Position numbers and translations under genes: made by a program. A DNA stretch of 64,000 bases, taken from positions 1 through 64,000 of the forward strand of contig JANTQF010000004.1 of assembly GCA_032988165.1 (NCBI GenBank), written 5' to 3'. This document shows positions 1 through 11,673 of this stretch, one piece after another. The stretch comes from Emmonsiellopsis sp. PD_33 (taxonomy: Eukaryota; Ascomycota; Eurotiomycetes; Onygenales; Ajellomycetaceae). Numbering within the stretch: the first letter of the stretch is position 1; every line of letters starts with the position of its first letter. The notes beneath the pieces were generated by a model that was not told the DNA's origin, made no database searches, and saw only the letters and a program-made list of their open reading frames with translations.

Positions 1-606
1 GACAGCTGATGCCCGTGTCAGGCAGTGGCGGAGACATCATGGACGTTTAGCGAATTGGTGCACGGAGGGTCGAGGGGCCAGAGTGCCGCTTTGGCATATC
101 GGTAAGCAGGGGAAAGGAAGCGGCGGGAGGCGCATTGGGCTACCCCGCAGTGGAGGGAGGACACCTCGAAGACTCCCTCCCCCTCCCCCCCCCCCCCCCC
201 GCCCCGCTCCGCATCTCGGAGAACCCCATTCCAAGATCTTGGCTCTTAGCTTTTGTCCGCTGATTCGCTCGCTCCTGAAATGCTCCGAATGATCATCGTT
301 AAGCAACTTATCTATTGGCTATTTGCCAATAAACGCTCCGGGGCTGACACGGTTAAGCCAAGAAGCTTCACACCAAGCCGATAAGGGATATCCTGCTTTG
401 GAGGGAGGGAGGGAGGCATGGGGCACGATGCGGATCTCCAACGATCGTTATGTCGGTATGAATATATCCCGCGAAGGCTTATATAAAGAGTCACCTGCAC
501 CACGAAACAGGCAGTATTTCCTTCCCGTCCTTGTTCATCCCGAGAACATTATCAGCTCTCAGACTATCTCGGAAAGTGGGCTCATTCCAACCGTACTGCA
601 ACCACC
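1..606. promoter_or_regulatory. Upstream region of the secreted LVIVD-repeat gene
   Basis: No gene is visible here. The stretch holds a pure C run near 184-200 and a GAGG-rich purine tract near 400-416. A TATA-like element (TTATATAAAG) lies at 479-488, about 120 bp before the start codon at 607, a plausible core promoter spacing. Short ORFs on both strands look accidental. Confidence 0.5.
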
Positions 607-2162
607 ATGAAACTCTCACTCCTCGCCCCACTGGCCGTGGCCGGTATGGCTGTTGCCATTGATAGCATCCCTCAGAGCGAGAAGAATGCAATGAACATGA
701 ATCGCCTCATGGCCATGAAACTTTCCGCACGTGAGAAGCTGCGAGATCTCGGATATTTTAATACCGGAAAGTGGAAGTCTATCAAGGAGCCACAGGCTTG
801 TGTCGACGGAAAGGCGGGTGAATACGGCTGCTCGAATATTGACATGACCTCGTTCCTGAGTCATGAGGATATGGGAAGCACTACAAGAGAAGGAAATGAT
901 ATCTGGGGTGAGTTTATATTTCAGCATCTCCCTGTATCCTTTTGTTTAGGATGGTAAATTGACATGCAGTCATATAGGTTGGACCGCTGATGATGGCCGT
1001 GAGTTCGCTGCCGTCGGACAAACGGACGGCACTGCATTCGTCGAGGTGCTGAAGGGCGGCGAGCTCAAATACGTTGGCCGATTGCCCACGCAGACAGAAT
1101 CCAGCAACTGGCGTGACATGAAGGTTATTGATGGATACGCCTGCATTGGCTCCGAGGCTGCGGGTCATGGACTTCAGATCTTCGATATGCGAAAGGTGAA
1201 TTCCCGAGTTCCTCTATTGCCTTGCAACATATAAGCTAACGCATAATAGCTGGCGGATGTGGGAGATGAGCCAGTGGAATTCGATATCGCGAAGGACCTT
1301 ACAGCCCATTTCGACGGTTTTGGTAGCTCCCATAACATCGTCGCGCACGAAGAAACCAAGATGATCTACGCCGTGGGAACGGCGCGAGAGGAAGCATGTG
1401 CGGGTGGTTTGTTCATGGTCGATCTATCCGACCCTTCCAACCCAACTTCTCCCGGCTGTGTCAGCGAGGATGGCTACGTCCATGATGGTGAGAATTAACC
1501 ACCTTTAATCCATTTGTATACCCTGGTGAAACAAACTAACAACCCCTCCCCCAGCCCAATGCGTCATCTACAGTGGCCCAGATGAGCAATACCTCGACCG
1601 CGAGATCTGCTTCAACTACAACGAAGACACCCTGACCATCGTCGATGTAACCGACAAAGCCTCCCCCATCCAGATCTCCTCGACCCCCTACGAAGGCGCC
1701 TCCTACACACACCAAGGCTGGGTCGCCGACGGCGCGAACATGGAATTCCTCCTCCTGGACGACGAACTCGACGAGTCCGACGGCACTAACCCAGGCGAAG
1801 CCGGCCACACCACCACCTACATCGTCAACATCACCAGCCTCGCGACCCCATCTTTCACCGGCTTCTACCAGTCTCCCGTCAAGTCGATCGATCATAACCA
1901 GTACGTTATCGATGGCCTGACATATCAGTCGAACTACGGCTCGGGTCTTCGCGTTGTGGATGTCAGCTCCGTGGCGTCTGATCCCACGGGGAAAGGGTTT
2001 GCGGAGAAGGCCTTTTTCGATTGCCATCCCGAGGACGATGAGGCGGGTGGGGAGGTGGAGTTTGTAGGCTCGTGGAGTGTTTATCCGTATTTCCCCAGTG
2101 GGGTTATGGTGCTGAATAGCATTGAAAGAGGTGTGTTTGGGTTGAAGTACAATGCCGCGTAG
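607..2162 (+). CDS. Secreted LVIVD-repeat (choice-of-anchor-B type) protein
   Basis: Four exons are inferred: 607-907, 978-1195, 1250-1487 and 1555-2162, all with GT..AG introns that keep frame. The product starts with a signal peptide (MKLSLLAPLAVAGMAVA) and has no later membrane segment, so it is probably secreted or wall-associated. Motifs typical of the choice-of-anchor-B / LVIVD beta-propeller family are present: DIWGWTADDGREFAAVGQTDGTAF, SSNWRDMKVIDGYACIGSEA, SHNIVAHEETKMIYAVG and SYTHQGWVADG. The family has repeated beta-propeller blades, and its enzymatic role in fungi is unknown to me. The start is supported by the signal peptide and by the TATA-like element upstream. The gene appears intact. 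Confidence 0.88.
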
Positions 2163-2680
2163 GAAACTTGGGTGTTTTTTTCAAGGACGAGATTAGGATT
2201 TGCTGAATTTGGGCATCAACACCCGATGTATTTCAGGCTTGTGGAATTAATTGCAAATATGTATGAGGTTCTGCCATTCTTATAAAATATATTCGAATGA
2301 TCATGAATATTCAACTTTCGCAGTACGTCCTTGGCTAGTAAGTACTTACCCCTTTAGAAGACCTGCACGAAAATCCCCACCACCAGACCCCCCCTTCCTC
2401 TTGTCCAAATATCTTATACACGGAGTAGGCAGTCTCTTGGTTATAATGCGCTATGCCACAATTGATGAGAGGTAATTATACCCTCACAAGCATAGATTCT
2501 ATCATTAAAACCTAGGTCCAAAACCAGGCAGAATCTAAACCCATCCAGCCATCAGTGTGTCTGTCATTAGTACCTAGGGGCACACACAAAAAAAAAACAC
2601 CCCCATGCAGCCAGCCAGTCACCGACCCACGAAAAAGAAAATAACCAAAAAAAATTAATAAAAAAAAAAAGAAAATCAGA
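2163..2680. other. Intergenic, 3' flank and A-rich DNA
   Basis: No gene or clear repeat is seen. AT-rich 3' flank of the LVIVD gene, followed by long A runs (2589-2670) just beyond the 3' end of the minus-strand tRNA-Leu. On the minus strand these A runs are T runs and can serve as the RNA polymerase III terminator. Confidence 0.6.
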
Positions 2681-2797
2681 TGAGAAGAGTGGGATTCGAA
2701 CCCACGCAGGTTGCCCTACTACGATACTCAGAAGCGAAATTGTGAAATTCGCTGCCAAGACCTGAACGTAGCGCCATAACCGCTCGGCCATCTTCCC
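2681..2797 (-). tRNA. tRNA-Leu(CAG) with intron
   Basis: Folded by eye on the minus strand. The acceptor stem is GGGAAGA with TCTTCTC and discriminator A. The D arm is GCC..GGC. The anticodon stem is CTACG/CGTAG with loop TTCAGG-T, giving anticodon CAG (Leu, CTG codons). An intron of about 35 nt sits after position 37. A long variable arm (AGG-GCAA-CCT) marks a class II tRNA. The T arm is GTGGG-TTCGAAT-CCCAC. The leucine assignment rests on the anticodon and the long variable arm. Confidence 0.93.
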
Positions 2798-3029
2798 GAT
2801 TGTTGGTTGGAGGAGGGAAGGGGTTGGTTGATTTTATACACTTACCATGGATTGGCCTATTTTTTTCATAGACCAAAGGTTCCTTTTTCTTCTAGATGAA
2901 AGGTGGGATGGGGGAGAGGAGGGGATTGTGTTTAAAGTGATTCTAGGGAGGGTGGTGTTATTTCTGTTTCAATGGGGTGTTTCTATTAGAATGTTGTGTG
3001 TGGGGTTTATAATAATAGCATTTAATTTG

Positions 3030-3453
3030 TCTAGTAGCAGTGTGTAAACCGAATCGATTTGAATTAACCCCAAAAAAAAACTACTTTTCTAAATTTCTCA
3101 ACAACCAGAGTAGATACAGAGATGTAGTTAATTAATAAAAGAATAGCTCACTGAGAGCTACATAATGATGCAGATTTTATATAATTTAAATAAAATCTAA
3201 AGATTCTATGGTTATTATTAGTCCAAATTATTTGGGTTTCAGTTTTCCCAAATAATTCAGGATAGAAAATCAAATATCTACTACAAATTAAATAAAAAAA
3301 ACATTATTTTTATATCATTAGATAGATCTCAATGTGCTATTCTTTTATCAATTAACTACATCTCTGTATCTACTCTGGTTGTTGAGAAATTTAGAAAAGT
3401 AGTTTTTTTTTGGGGTTAATTTGAATCGATTCGGTTTACACACTGTCTAGTAG
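3030..3453. mobile_element. hAT-like MITE (foldback element) with 8-bp target duplication
   Basis: The element itself is 3038-3445 (408 bp). Its terminal inverted repeats, 3038-3147 and 3336-3445, are about 110 bp each and nearly identical, ending in CAGTGTGTAAACCGAATCG. It is flanked by the direct repeat TCTAGTAG at 3030-3037 and 3446-3453. An 8-bp duplication and CAGTG ends fit the hAT superfamily. The AT-rich centre of about 190 bp has no transposase ORF, so it is non-autonomous. Long TIRs relative to total length make it a foldback-type MITE. CpG sites survive in the TIRs, unlike in the Helitron further along the window. Confidence 0.9.
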
Positions 3454-4698
3454 TTATTGTTCACTCGCTTTAAAAATATATTTCTTAGTCCCCCCCTCCC
3501 CCTTGTTGCAATGGTGTGGGACGGGGCAGGACGGAACACCTCCCTCTACCATGTTAAGCTACCCTGTTAATGGTCATAGGGACTAACGTAAACGTTCCCA
3601 TCAAGTTCACTAGTTAGGGTATATACAGAGAATTTTATCAACCGTAGAAGCTGGATGAAGGTGCTATCCATATGTCTACCGAATCTATGGCGCGAATTTA
3701 GACTGGATTGACTAAAAGAGGCCGGTTCCCCTTTTTCTGCATCCATTTTCTTCAAATACCTGTGGTATTAATAATATTCTTATATAGACAGATAGATACA
3801 AAAAGAAGCAGCCTTGAGACGAAATGAGAAACAGGCCGTAAATATGAAGTACAGTGCGTCGTGTGGTATCATCCAAGACGAAATAAGTAAGACAAAAGTA
3901 AAGTTAGAATAAGAATGAAAAGGAGTAAAAGCACTGAAATATAATAACAGCAAAAATAAGAACGAATTTCGGTGGCATTCAAAATCTTCATCTCAAAAAA
4001 AGCAGGCGACGTGGCGGTTCAAGTAAGTTAAACTATACTAATGATAAATAGATAAATAAAAATGGCTAAGGATAAAACGCAGCACTCAGGCCAAAAAAAC
4101 ACGATCAGAAACAAAATCACTCTTGCCAATGAAGCGAACAGAACAAGGTATATGAAGAAAAGCAGAAAAAACACTATAGTTAAGCAGACAGACAGAAATC
4201 GACGTCGAAACGAAGAGAATAGAAGCAGCGCAAGGTAAAGTAGCAAGCAAACGTGATAGCAAAATAAAGCAAGGCACGATGTGGGGTTAGGTGAACGAGC
4301 TTGATTGGCGAGAATATGATGAAAGGGTGCAGACGAGAGAGAAGAGAAAAAACTGCAACAATAAAACAAAATTGGGTCGCTTATGGGACGCCGAGATCAA
4401 GAACATCAAGTATAAAAAACATAGCTATAGCAAAATATAAGGTTATCCGAAAACGGGGGTTTGAAACCAAAGAAGAAGAGAAGAATATTCCTGCATTTCC
4501 AAAGTAGCGCATCTTGAATGTGGAGGAGCGCAAAGTAAGGTCAAAGTCGGCAGTGCGCCTTTGGCTATGGCATGAGATGAAAATGTGATCCAAAATATAG
4601 TTACGATGATCGTATCGGAGTAGAGAATTTCATGAAATAGAAGTAGGATAGAAAAAGGTACCAGTCCATCTGTCATACCTGTGAAAGAGATAAACCGG
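3454..4698. other. Intergenic AT-rich stretch
   Basis: No convincing gene. It contains a C/T tract near 3491-3505 and AT-rich DNA that probably includes the 3' UTR of the minus-strand gene ending at 4699. The short ORFs (for example near 4028-4369) are low-complexity and lack recognisable motifs. Confidence 0.5.
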
Positions 4699-6801
4699 TT
4701 ATAGCTCCTCCTCGTCGGGCAATGAGACACTTCGAGGGCTTTCTTCAACCACAGGCACGTTGACAGCCGGTGCCTCAACAGCAGGCTCACCAGCAGCAGG
4801 CCCCTCAACGGCAGCCTCTTTAGCGGGTTCTGCCGCAGCAGTGGCCTCTTCAGGGACGGGTGCTTCGACGACGGGTTCCTCGGCGGCGGGGTCCTCCACA
4901 GCGGGTTCCTCCACAGCAGGTTCTTCCACAGCGGGTTCTTCGACAGCAGGCTCTTCGACAGCAGGTTCTTCGACAGCAGGTTCTTCGACAGCAGGTTCTT
5001 CCACAGCAGTTTCTTCGACAACGTGTTCCTTGACAGCAGGTTCTTCGATGACAGGCTCCGCAACAGCGGGTTCAATAACGGGCTCCTGAACCTCAGGTTC
5101 CTCAACAGGGGGCTCTTCAATGGCAGGCTCCTCAGCAACAGGCTCGGGAACCGTGGGTGCCTCAGCAGAGGGTTCTTCAACGGTTGGTTCCACGGCGGCT
5201 GGTTCCTCAACAGCAGTTTCCTCAAGAGCGGGTTCTTCAGCAACCGGCTCTTCAACAACCGCCTCAGGGATAGCCACTGGCTCCGGCTCCTTATCCTTCT
5301 GCACCTCAACCCCCACATTACCCTCCGTCTCCGCCTCCACCGATGGTGCCTTCTTTACAATCTTTTTAGCGGACGACGGCGGAGTGCTTCCATGACTACT
5401 AGCACTTTCCCCGCTCTTTCTCCTCGCCTTAGGCGGCCGCGAACCTGACCCTCTAGGTGGACTTTTAATCTCCAGCTTCTCGTGCACTTTACTCGCAGAA
5501 CTAGCCGTAGGCCGCATCATGCGTGCCAAGAATGATTCGTCCGCTGGGCGGGTACCGGTATTACGTGACCGTGGTCTGTCGTGAGCTGTGTTTTGTGGGG
5601 GGGCGAGAGAGGCTCGAGATGGTTGGTTCTGAACGGTGGACGTGGTCCTTGAAGCCGTGGTAGTTCGGTCAGTTCTTAGACTAGATGGCTTACGTGTAGT
5701 ATTGGCGGTGGTTGTGCCGGCTCGACTAGACGGGCGGGACGCAGGACGGCCATCGAGGCTGAATTTTGCGGCAGAGGCCGCAGTTGGTGCGACCATTGAG
5801 TTTGGAAGGCGGGCTGGACGAGCTGGGGATCTAGTCCGGCCTCTAACGTTTCTAGATATGGCATTGTCCCCACCGGCGACGGAGGATTGGGTCCTTGATG
5901 TGCCTCTGGTGGTTGGGTTCAATGTTGCCCGGCTGGGTTTTTTCACTGCATGTTTTGGCTGACCCTTTTCTGGTTCTTTGGCTGTGTTTGCGCTGGTCTT
6001 GGAAGTAGTATGCGACGGAGCTGTTGCTGGCGTCCGAGGTGTTCGAGGGAGTGGAGGAGATCTGGAGTCATTGGACGTCTTCTTCGATGCGACTGCCGCA
6101 TTCGAAGAACGCGATGGTGGGTTTGTAGCAGTCTTTTTAGGCGGAACTTTCTCTGTAGGTTTCCCGTTGACGCCAGCGGTTGGAGCTGCGGTATCATTGG
6201 CCTTGTTTGTCTGCGAGTCACCTTCGGGGGCATTGGAGGGCGCGGACGAATCAAATGGAGACTCCTTTAAAGTCTTGCCCAATTCCTGCTCCGGTTTCTG
6301 TTCTGCTGCAGTAGTGGCCACAGATAACGTATCCCCAGGCGTAGACTGCTTCCCAGGCGTGGGGGAGTCCATAAGCCTTGAGGGCACCTTGGTTGCCCAC
6401 GGCCTATTCCCCAAATACCCATTATTACCAGTGCTATCGGGTGACCTACCCATCATGCCCCCCTTATTTTCCACACTCTCATTCGAAGACATAGTCACAG
6501 ACCTTTCCATGGGACTTCCCACCTCATCGACACTTGTTCTCGGTTTGCCGGGTGAATCACCAATCTCGGAAGCCTTCCTCAAACCCCACATGGGCGAACC
6601 TCCAGGCTGGCCGGTACGTTCAACGGCAACAAAGCTGGCTCTGACTTTGGAGAGCGGACGGACGGAGTCGGGACGGGTAGAGTCGATAGGGGAGCGGCCG
6701 CGGGAGGGGGGCGAGGTGGACGAGGAATTGTTATTGTTGTTGTTCTCGAATCGGGCCAGCAGGCTCCGCACACCGCCAGTCTGGGCCCGACTGTCCGACA
6801 T
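4699..6801 (-). CDS. Low-complexity 700-residue protein with VEEPA repeats
   Basis: Single exon, 700 residues, function not recognised. The N-terminus (MSDSRAQTGGVRSLLARFENNNNNN, then KVRASFVAVE) looks like a conserved fungal segment. The middle is Ser/Pro/Thr/Arg-rich and basic, probably disordered and rich in SP/TP sites. From about residue 500 it is acidic, and roughly residues 540-690 form an imperfect array of VEEPA pentapeptides encoded by a 15-bp minisatellite (about 4870-5030, with degenerate copies on either side). There is no signal peptide or membrane segment, so it is probably cytosolic. Automatic annotations tend to call such proteins mucin-like, but nothing here shows secretion. 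The similarity to the yeast actin regulator Aim21 is only a guess. A 311-codon ORF on the opposite strand is a shadow of the biased composition. Confidence 0.75.
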   Translation of the reverse strand: MSDSRAQTGGVRSLLARFENNNNNNSSSTSPPSRGRSPIDSTRPDSVRPLSKVRASFVAVERTGQPGGSPMWGLRKASEIGDSPGKPRTSVDEVGSPMERSVTMSSNESVENKGGMMGRSPDSTGNNGYLGNRPWATKVPSRLMDSPTPGKQSTPGDTLSVATTAAEQKPEQELGKTLKESPFDSSAPSNAPEGDSQTNKANDTAAPTAGVNGKPTEKVPPKKTATNPPSRSSNAAVASKKTSNDSRSPPLPRTPRTPATAPSHTTSKTSANTAKEPEKGQPKHAVKKPSRATLNPTTRGTSRTQSSVAGGDNAISRNVRGRTRSPARPARLPNSMVAPTAASAAKFSLDGRPASRPSSRAGTTTANTTRKPSSLRTDRTTTASRTTSTVQNQPSRASLAPPQNTAHDRPRSRNTGTRPADESFLARMMRPTASSASKVHEKLEIKSPPRGSGSRPPKARRKSGESASSHGSTPPSSAKKIVKKAPSVEAETEGNVGVEVQKDKEPEPVAIPEAVVEEPVAEEPALEETAVEEPAAVEPTVEEPSAEAPTVPEPVAEEPAIEEPPVEEPEVQEPVIEPAVAEPVIEEPAVKEHVVEETAVEEPAVEEPAVEEPAVEEPAVEEPAVEEPAVEEPAVEDPAAEEPVVEAPVPEEATAAAEPAKEAAVEGPAAGEPAVEAPAVNVPVVEESPRSVSLPDEEEL
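4870..5030 (-). repeat. 15-bp coding minisatellite (VEEPA)
   Basis: On the + strand, tandem 15-bp units close to GGTTCTTCGACAGCA are repeated about eight to ten times in a row. Read on the minus strand they encode AVEEP pentapeptides. Diverged copies continue on both sides. Unit length is a multiple of three, so copy-number changes keep the frame. Allele length is likely to vary between strains. Confidence 0.85.
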
Positions 6802-8045
6802 GATGGAGGATCAGGAGGGAGCAATCAGAGACGGCGGGGAGGGGAGCAATTGGAGGTGGGAGGGGAGAGAGAGTCAGAGGGGAGACAGCATGCAGAGGAC
6901 ACGGTTAGGATAGGCAGAAAGGGAGAGGGAGAGGGAGTAAGCAGAAATAAACAGAGCAGTTGAGTGAGGCCGGGAAGATGGCGAGGGAGAGAGAGGAATT
7001 GTGAAACAGGGAGACAAATGAGGTTGCAGTGGTGGTGGTGGTGGTTGGAGTCAATGGAGTGAGGTCTGTGGTTGTCGGGAGAACGTCGGGCTGGAAGGAG
7101 AGAGAGCCTCAACCCGCGTGGGTAACGTGATTGTAAACACCTCGACCAGATCTATGCGTCTATCCCACCATACATTGTAGCAGATATCAGATAAGAAGGC
7201 GAGGAGAAAACCCAGCTATCGCATTCACGCAGGGTTCTGCTAATAAATATTTCTCCAGTTCCGATCGACAGCGCGGGTTGGTTTCTTTTCTTTTCTTTTG
7301 CGCCGGCTTCCACCACAGCAAAACCAATATTCAAGAATAGGGGCTGGGCACATGGGAAACGTGGCGGCTGCTGTCCAACATCAAACTCCCGCTGCACTAC
7401 GCCGTTCTTTTGTACGCATTCTACACTACTTCGAGAGGGTTCGTACCAGTTCGAGGCGCGGGCTGCAGGCATTATCTCCTCGTTGAACCCGGGCCGCTGC
7501 ATATGTCTAAATAGCAGCCAATCATCTATGCTGCCAGCCGCAGAGAACCAGAAGGAAGATAAAGACACCCAGTTGTCTCTTTTCTTTCTCCCCTACATTG
7601 CCTTGTAGGTTTTTGCTTGAGACAGTGTTCATGCGGTGAAATGTGGCCTGTATGTGAAACCGCTGGAGTGTTTCAGCAGTCAATGAAGGAAGACATCTGG
7701 AAGCATTTCCTCCACTTTTAAGCAAGCCATTCCCCAGGGTTCTCCAAGACCCAGGTCTGGAGGCCAAAGAAACAGCGCCATCACAATGCAATTGCTGGTG
7801 GCCTTTGATTCAGTTTCTGATTGTTTGTTCTGCTTCAGGTTGATTCAAGATCCATGGATGTCCGCATTGGGAAAAATGTAAACACGGAAAAACAATGTCG
7901 CCGGATCCAGTCATGTGATCCAGGGACCGCCAAGAAATGCAATTAGGTAATCAGGAACTGCTCCGACACCGGCCCGGGCCCAAAACAGCAAACTGTTGGT
8001 CTCGGACACCGCAAGACTCGACTTCACCAGCGCAACTCTGCAACA
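6802..8045. promoter_or_regulatory. Divergent promoter region between the VEEPA gene and LYS12
   Basis: No gene supported. The part next to 6801 is purine-rich on the + strand (6830-7030, pyrimidine-rich on the transcribed minus strand), typical of a fungal 5' UTR or promoter. The part before 8046 is mixed sequence with no motif I would defend. The ORFs at 7152-7568 and 7522-7791 show no conserved features. Confidence 0.5.
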
Positions 8046-9358
<1,313 letters not shown>

Positions 9359-9697
9359 GCTTTTTTCGGTCGATAAGTCCCTGATACGATAGGCTGTTTT
9401 TTCGGTCAGATTAAACAAAAGGGGGAAGGGGGAAAAAGGGTTCTAAACAGAGTGAGTTGAGGTGTCAAGGAGTACAAAATAGACAAAAAACATGTTCGGA
9501 AGCATTTGCCCAATTCCGGTCCTTTCATCTATCTTTGTGTGTGTACTGTACAAGTTTTATATACCAAGAAAATGCAGAAAGAACGCCATCGATTTATATA
9601 TAGGATTTTCCGATCCAGTTCTACTCCTCGCTCCCAAACCCAGATATGTCAAGATGACAATGCAACACCAGAATTATCCAACCCTCACATCAATCGC
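9359..9697. other. Convergent 3' flanks
   Basis: About 340 bp between the stop codons of LYS12 (+) and the DUF1769 gene (-). No other feature is visible. It probably holds both 3' UTRs and polyadenylation sites. Confidence 0.6.
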
Positions 9698-10731
9698 TCA
9701 ATCAACCCCGTCATCATCGTACCCGTAATCAAAATCGTCATCACCGCCTTCGCCCTCCCCCTCATCTTCATTCGACTCCTCATCCTGCCCCCCCTCATTC
9801 AAAAGCAACGTAAATACCACGACAAAATACACGTCCCCCGTCCGTCGATTCTTCAACACATAGCGAAGCGAGTGATTTTTCTCATTGATATATTTCGCAA
9901 CCGGGATGTGGAAGCCGGGGAGGCGGAGGGTGAAGTCTACATACACCACATGCCATATCAGCCAACCATTAACCCAAAAAACCAAAAACAAAACTAGAAT
10001 AGGAGGGGGGCAGATAGATACACACCACTAAACCCCAAATACCCATTCGAAAAATCCGCCAAATACCTCCTCCCCTTCTCAAACACAAACCTCTCCCGGT
10101 TCCCCTGGTCCAAAAAAAACTTCCTCCTCCCGGGGGCATCCTCCGGAATCCCCAATTGTCTCCGTACCTCCTCACCACCATCCTCGCCTCCTTCCTCAAT
10201 AACCACCTCCTCCTCTCCCGCATCCCCATCCCCATCCCCATCCCCATCCCTCAAACCATCATCCCCAACCACCCCCCCCACCCTCAAAACCCCCCAACTC
10301 CCCAACGCCCTCCCATACAACCACGGCCTATCAACCCCCACCTCCCCCTCCAACCCGGGATCAATCCAATACTTGACAAACCTCAACGCCGCCTCCGCCC
10401 CCGGCGGCAGATTGTCTCTAATCGGATGGTCAAAGTCGTTTCCAAACACGAGCTCGTCGCCGGGGATATCGACGCGCGGGACGAACGAGATGGCGATGGA
10501 GTATTGGTCTTTTGTATGCTGGGGGTGGGAGAAGTAAGGGGAGGTGCGCGGGGAGGAAGGGGGGAGGCCGGAGTAGTCTTGGATGCGGATGTGGAGGGTT
10601 GTGGTGGATTGCGGGGTGGTGATGCGGGTTGGGAGGGGGGTGTTTATGGGGACGGGGGTGTGGGTTGTTGGAGAGTAGGTGGGGCCGGCGGTTACGGGGA
10701 GGGTGTATTTTTTTGGGGGGGGGGGGGGCAT
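9698..10731 (-). CDS. DUF1769 (UPF0590-type) protein
   Basis: Two exons, 10731-10026 and 9936-9698, give 314 residues. The joined reading GYLGFSDFTLRLPGFHIPVAKYINEKNHSLRYVLKNR spans the intron. Family signatures as I remember them are present: YTLPVTAGPTYSPTTH, IRIQDYSGLP, HTKDQYSIAISFVP, GDELVFGNDFDHPIRDNLPPG, ALRFVKYWIDP and TGDVYFVVVFTLLL. Members are conserved through ascomycetes, and the biochemical role is unknown. An acidic GDGDGDGDAGEEE insertion around residues 162-175 comes from a CCCCAT hexamer tract at about 10221-10250. The C-terminus is an acidic DEESNEDEGEGEGGDDD tail. The intron uses donor GTGTGT. Confidence 0.9.
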
Positions 10732-11583
10732 GGTTGGGGTTTGGCTTTGTGGTTGTGGTTGAGGAGGGTGTGTAGATGTATGTTGTGTTGTGGGAGGGGT
10801 TTAGTGGTATCGCCGGCGAGTGAGCAGGGTGCGATTGTGCACGATTCTAATGTGTATAATGGAAGTAAAGTAAATAATCAAGGAAAGTAAGAGCGCGCTC
10901 TCTGCTTGTTAGAGAGGACCAAAGAGCTCTCTATACGCGGAATGTAGATAGATGATAGTAGAAATATCAGGCAACGGAGGACGCACAGGAAATAGACACA
11001 CTGTAGGTCACTCCTCTCTCTTATGAGACAAAGTTTGGCGCTTTTATTCAATAATATAGAACAAACTCAACCACCAAAGGAGAGTTTCATACAAGGAAAT
11101 TATCTATCAGATCAGGGATCCAGGAGAGAGAAAGTTGGACGGCAATGCATGGATTAGCGATGACGTTGTGCTGACTAAGTCGATCTCCGGCCTGGGAAAA
11201 GGCGCACGGACCACCCTGGCAGGGGACGCGTTCTGAGTGGTCGGTTAAATTTAGCAGCAGAAGGACCAGCAAGCCGAAAAAATGGCAGGGCTGCATCTAC
11301 ACTCTGTCGGAATGCTAGGTCAGAAGCCCAGGATAATTAATCTGCGAGTTTGGATAGTGAAATTATAATAGAATGGCCAGGCAGTTGCCATTAAGGACAA
11401 CCGGAAATTGATCGGGTGGGCTATGCAGGGCGAAGGGAATCATCGGTACAAAAATAAAAAAGTCCCATGATGATAGGAATAGAAGTAGGGAATGTAGAAG
11501 ACACAAGTCAAACGTGAACTAAAAAAAACGTCCGTGGGGTCCTTGCTGTAGATTTGTAGGGGAGAAAAAAAAGAAGAAACAAA
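10732..11583. other. Intergenic
   Basis: No gene supported. Upstream region of the DUF1769 gene plus unremarkable sequence up to the tRNA-Thr. The A run at 11566-11580 is the T-rich pol III terminator of that tRNA on the minus strand. Confidence 0.5.
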
Positions 11584-11673
11584 TGCGCACGATCGGAATC
11601 GAACCGATGATCTTTGCATGATCTCAGAACTTGAGTTACGAGTGCAACGCGTTAACCACTGCGCTACGCGCGC
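11584..11673 (-). tRNA. tRNA-Thr(CGT) with short intron
   Basis: Minus strand fold: acceptor GCGCGCG with CGTGCGC (one G-U pair) and discriminator A; D arm GCG..CGC; anticodon stem TTGCA/TGCAA with loop CTCGTA-A, anticodon CGT (Thr, ACG codons). An intron of about 17-18 nt follows position 37. The variable loop is short (AGATC). T arm ATCGG-TTCGATT-CCGAT. All stems pair. Confidence 0.92.

Noticed and set aside
2567..2876. Minus-strand ORFs across 2.7 kb
   Set aside because: They run through the tRNA-Leu gene and are not coding.
3038..3445. Tc1/mariner-type MITE
   Set aside because: The flanking duplication is 8 bp, not TA.
5978..6913. 311-codon plus-strand ORF opposite the VEEPA gene
   Set aside because: Antisense shadow of a Ser/Pro/Thr-rich coding region; no motifs, and the minus-strand frame has the protein-like features.
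10156..10890. 244-codon plus-strand ORF over the DUF1769 gene
   Set aside because: Repeat-driven (IPIPIPIP and Gly-rich) antisense ORF; the minus strand carries the conserved family.
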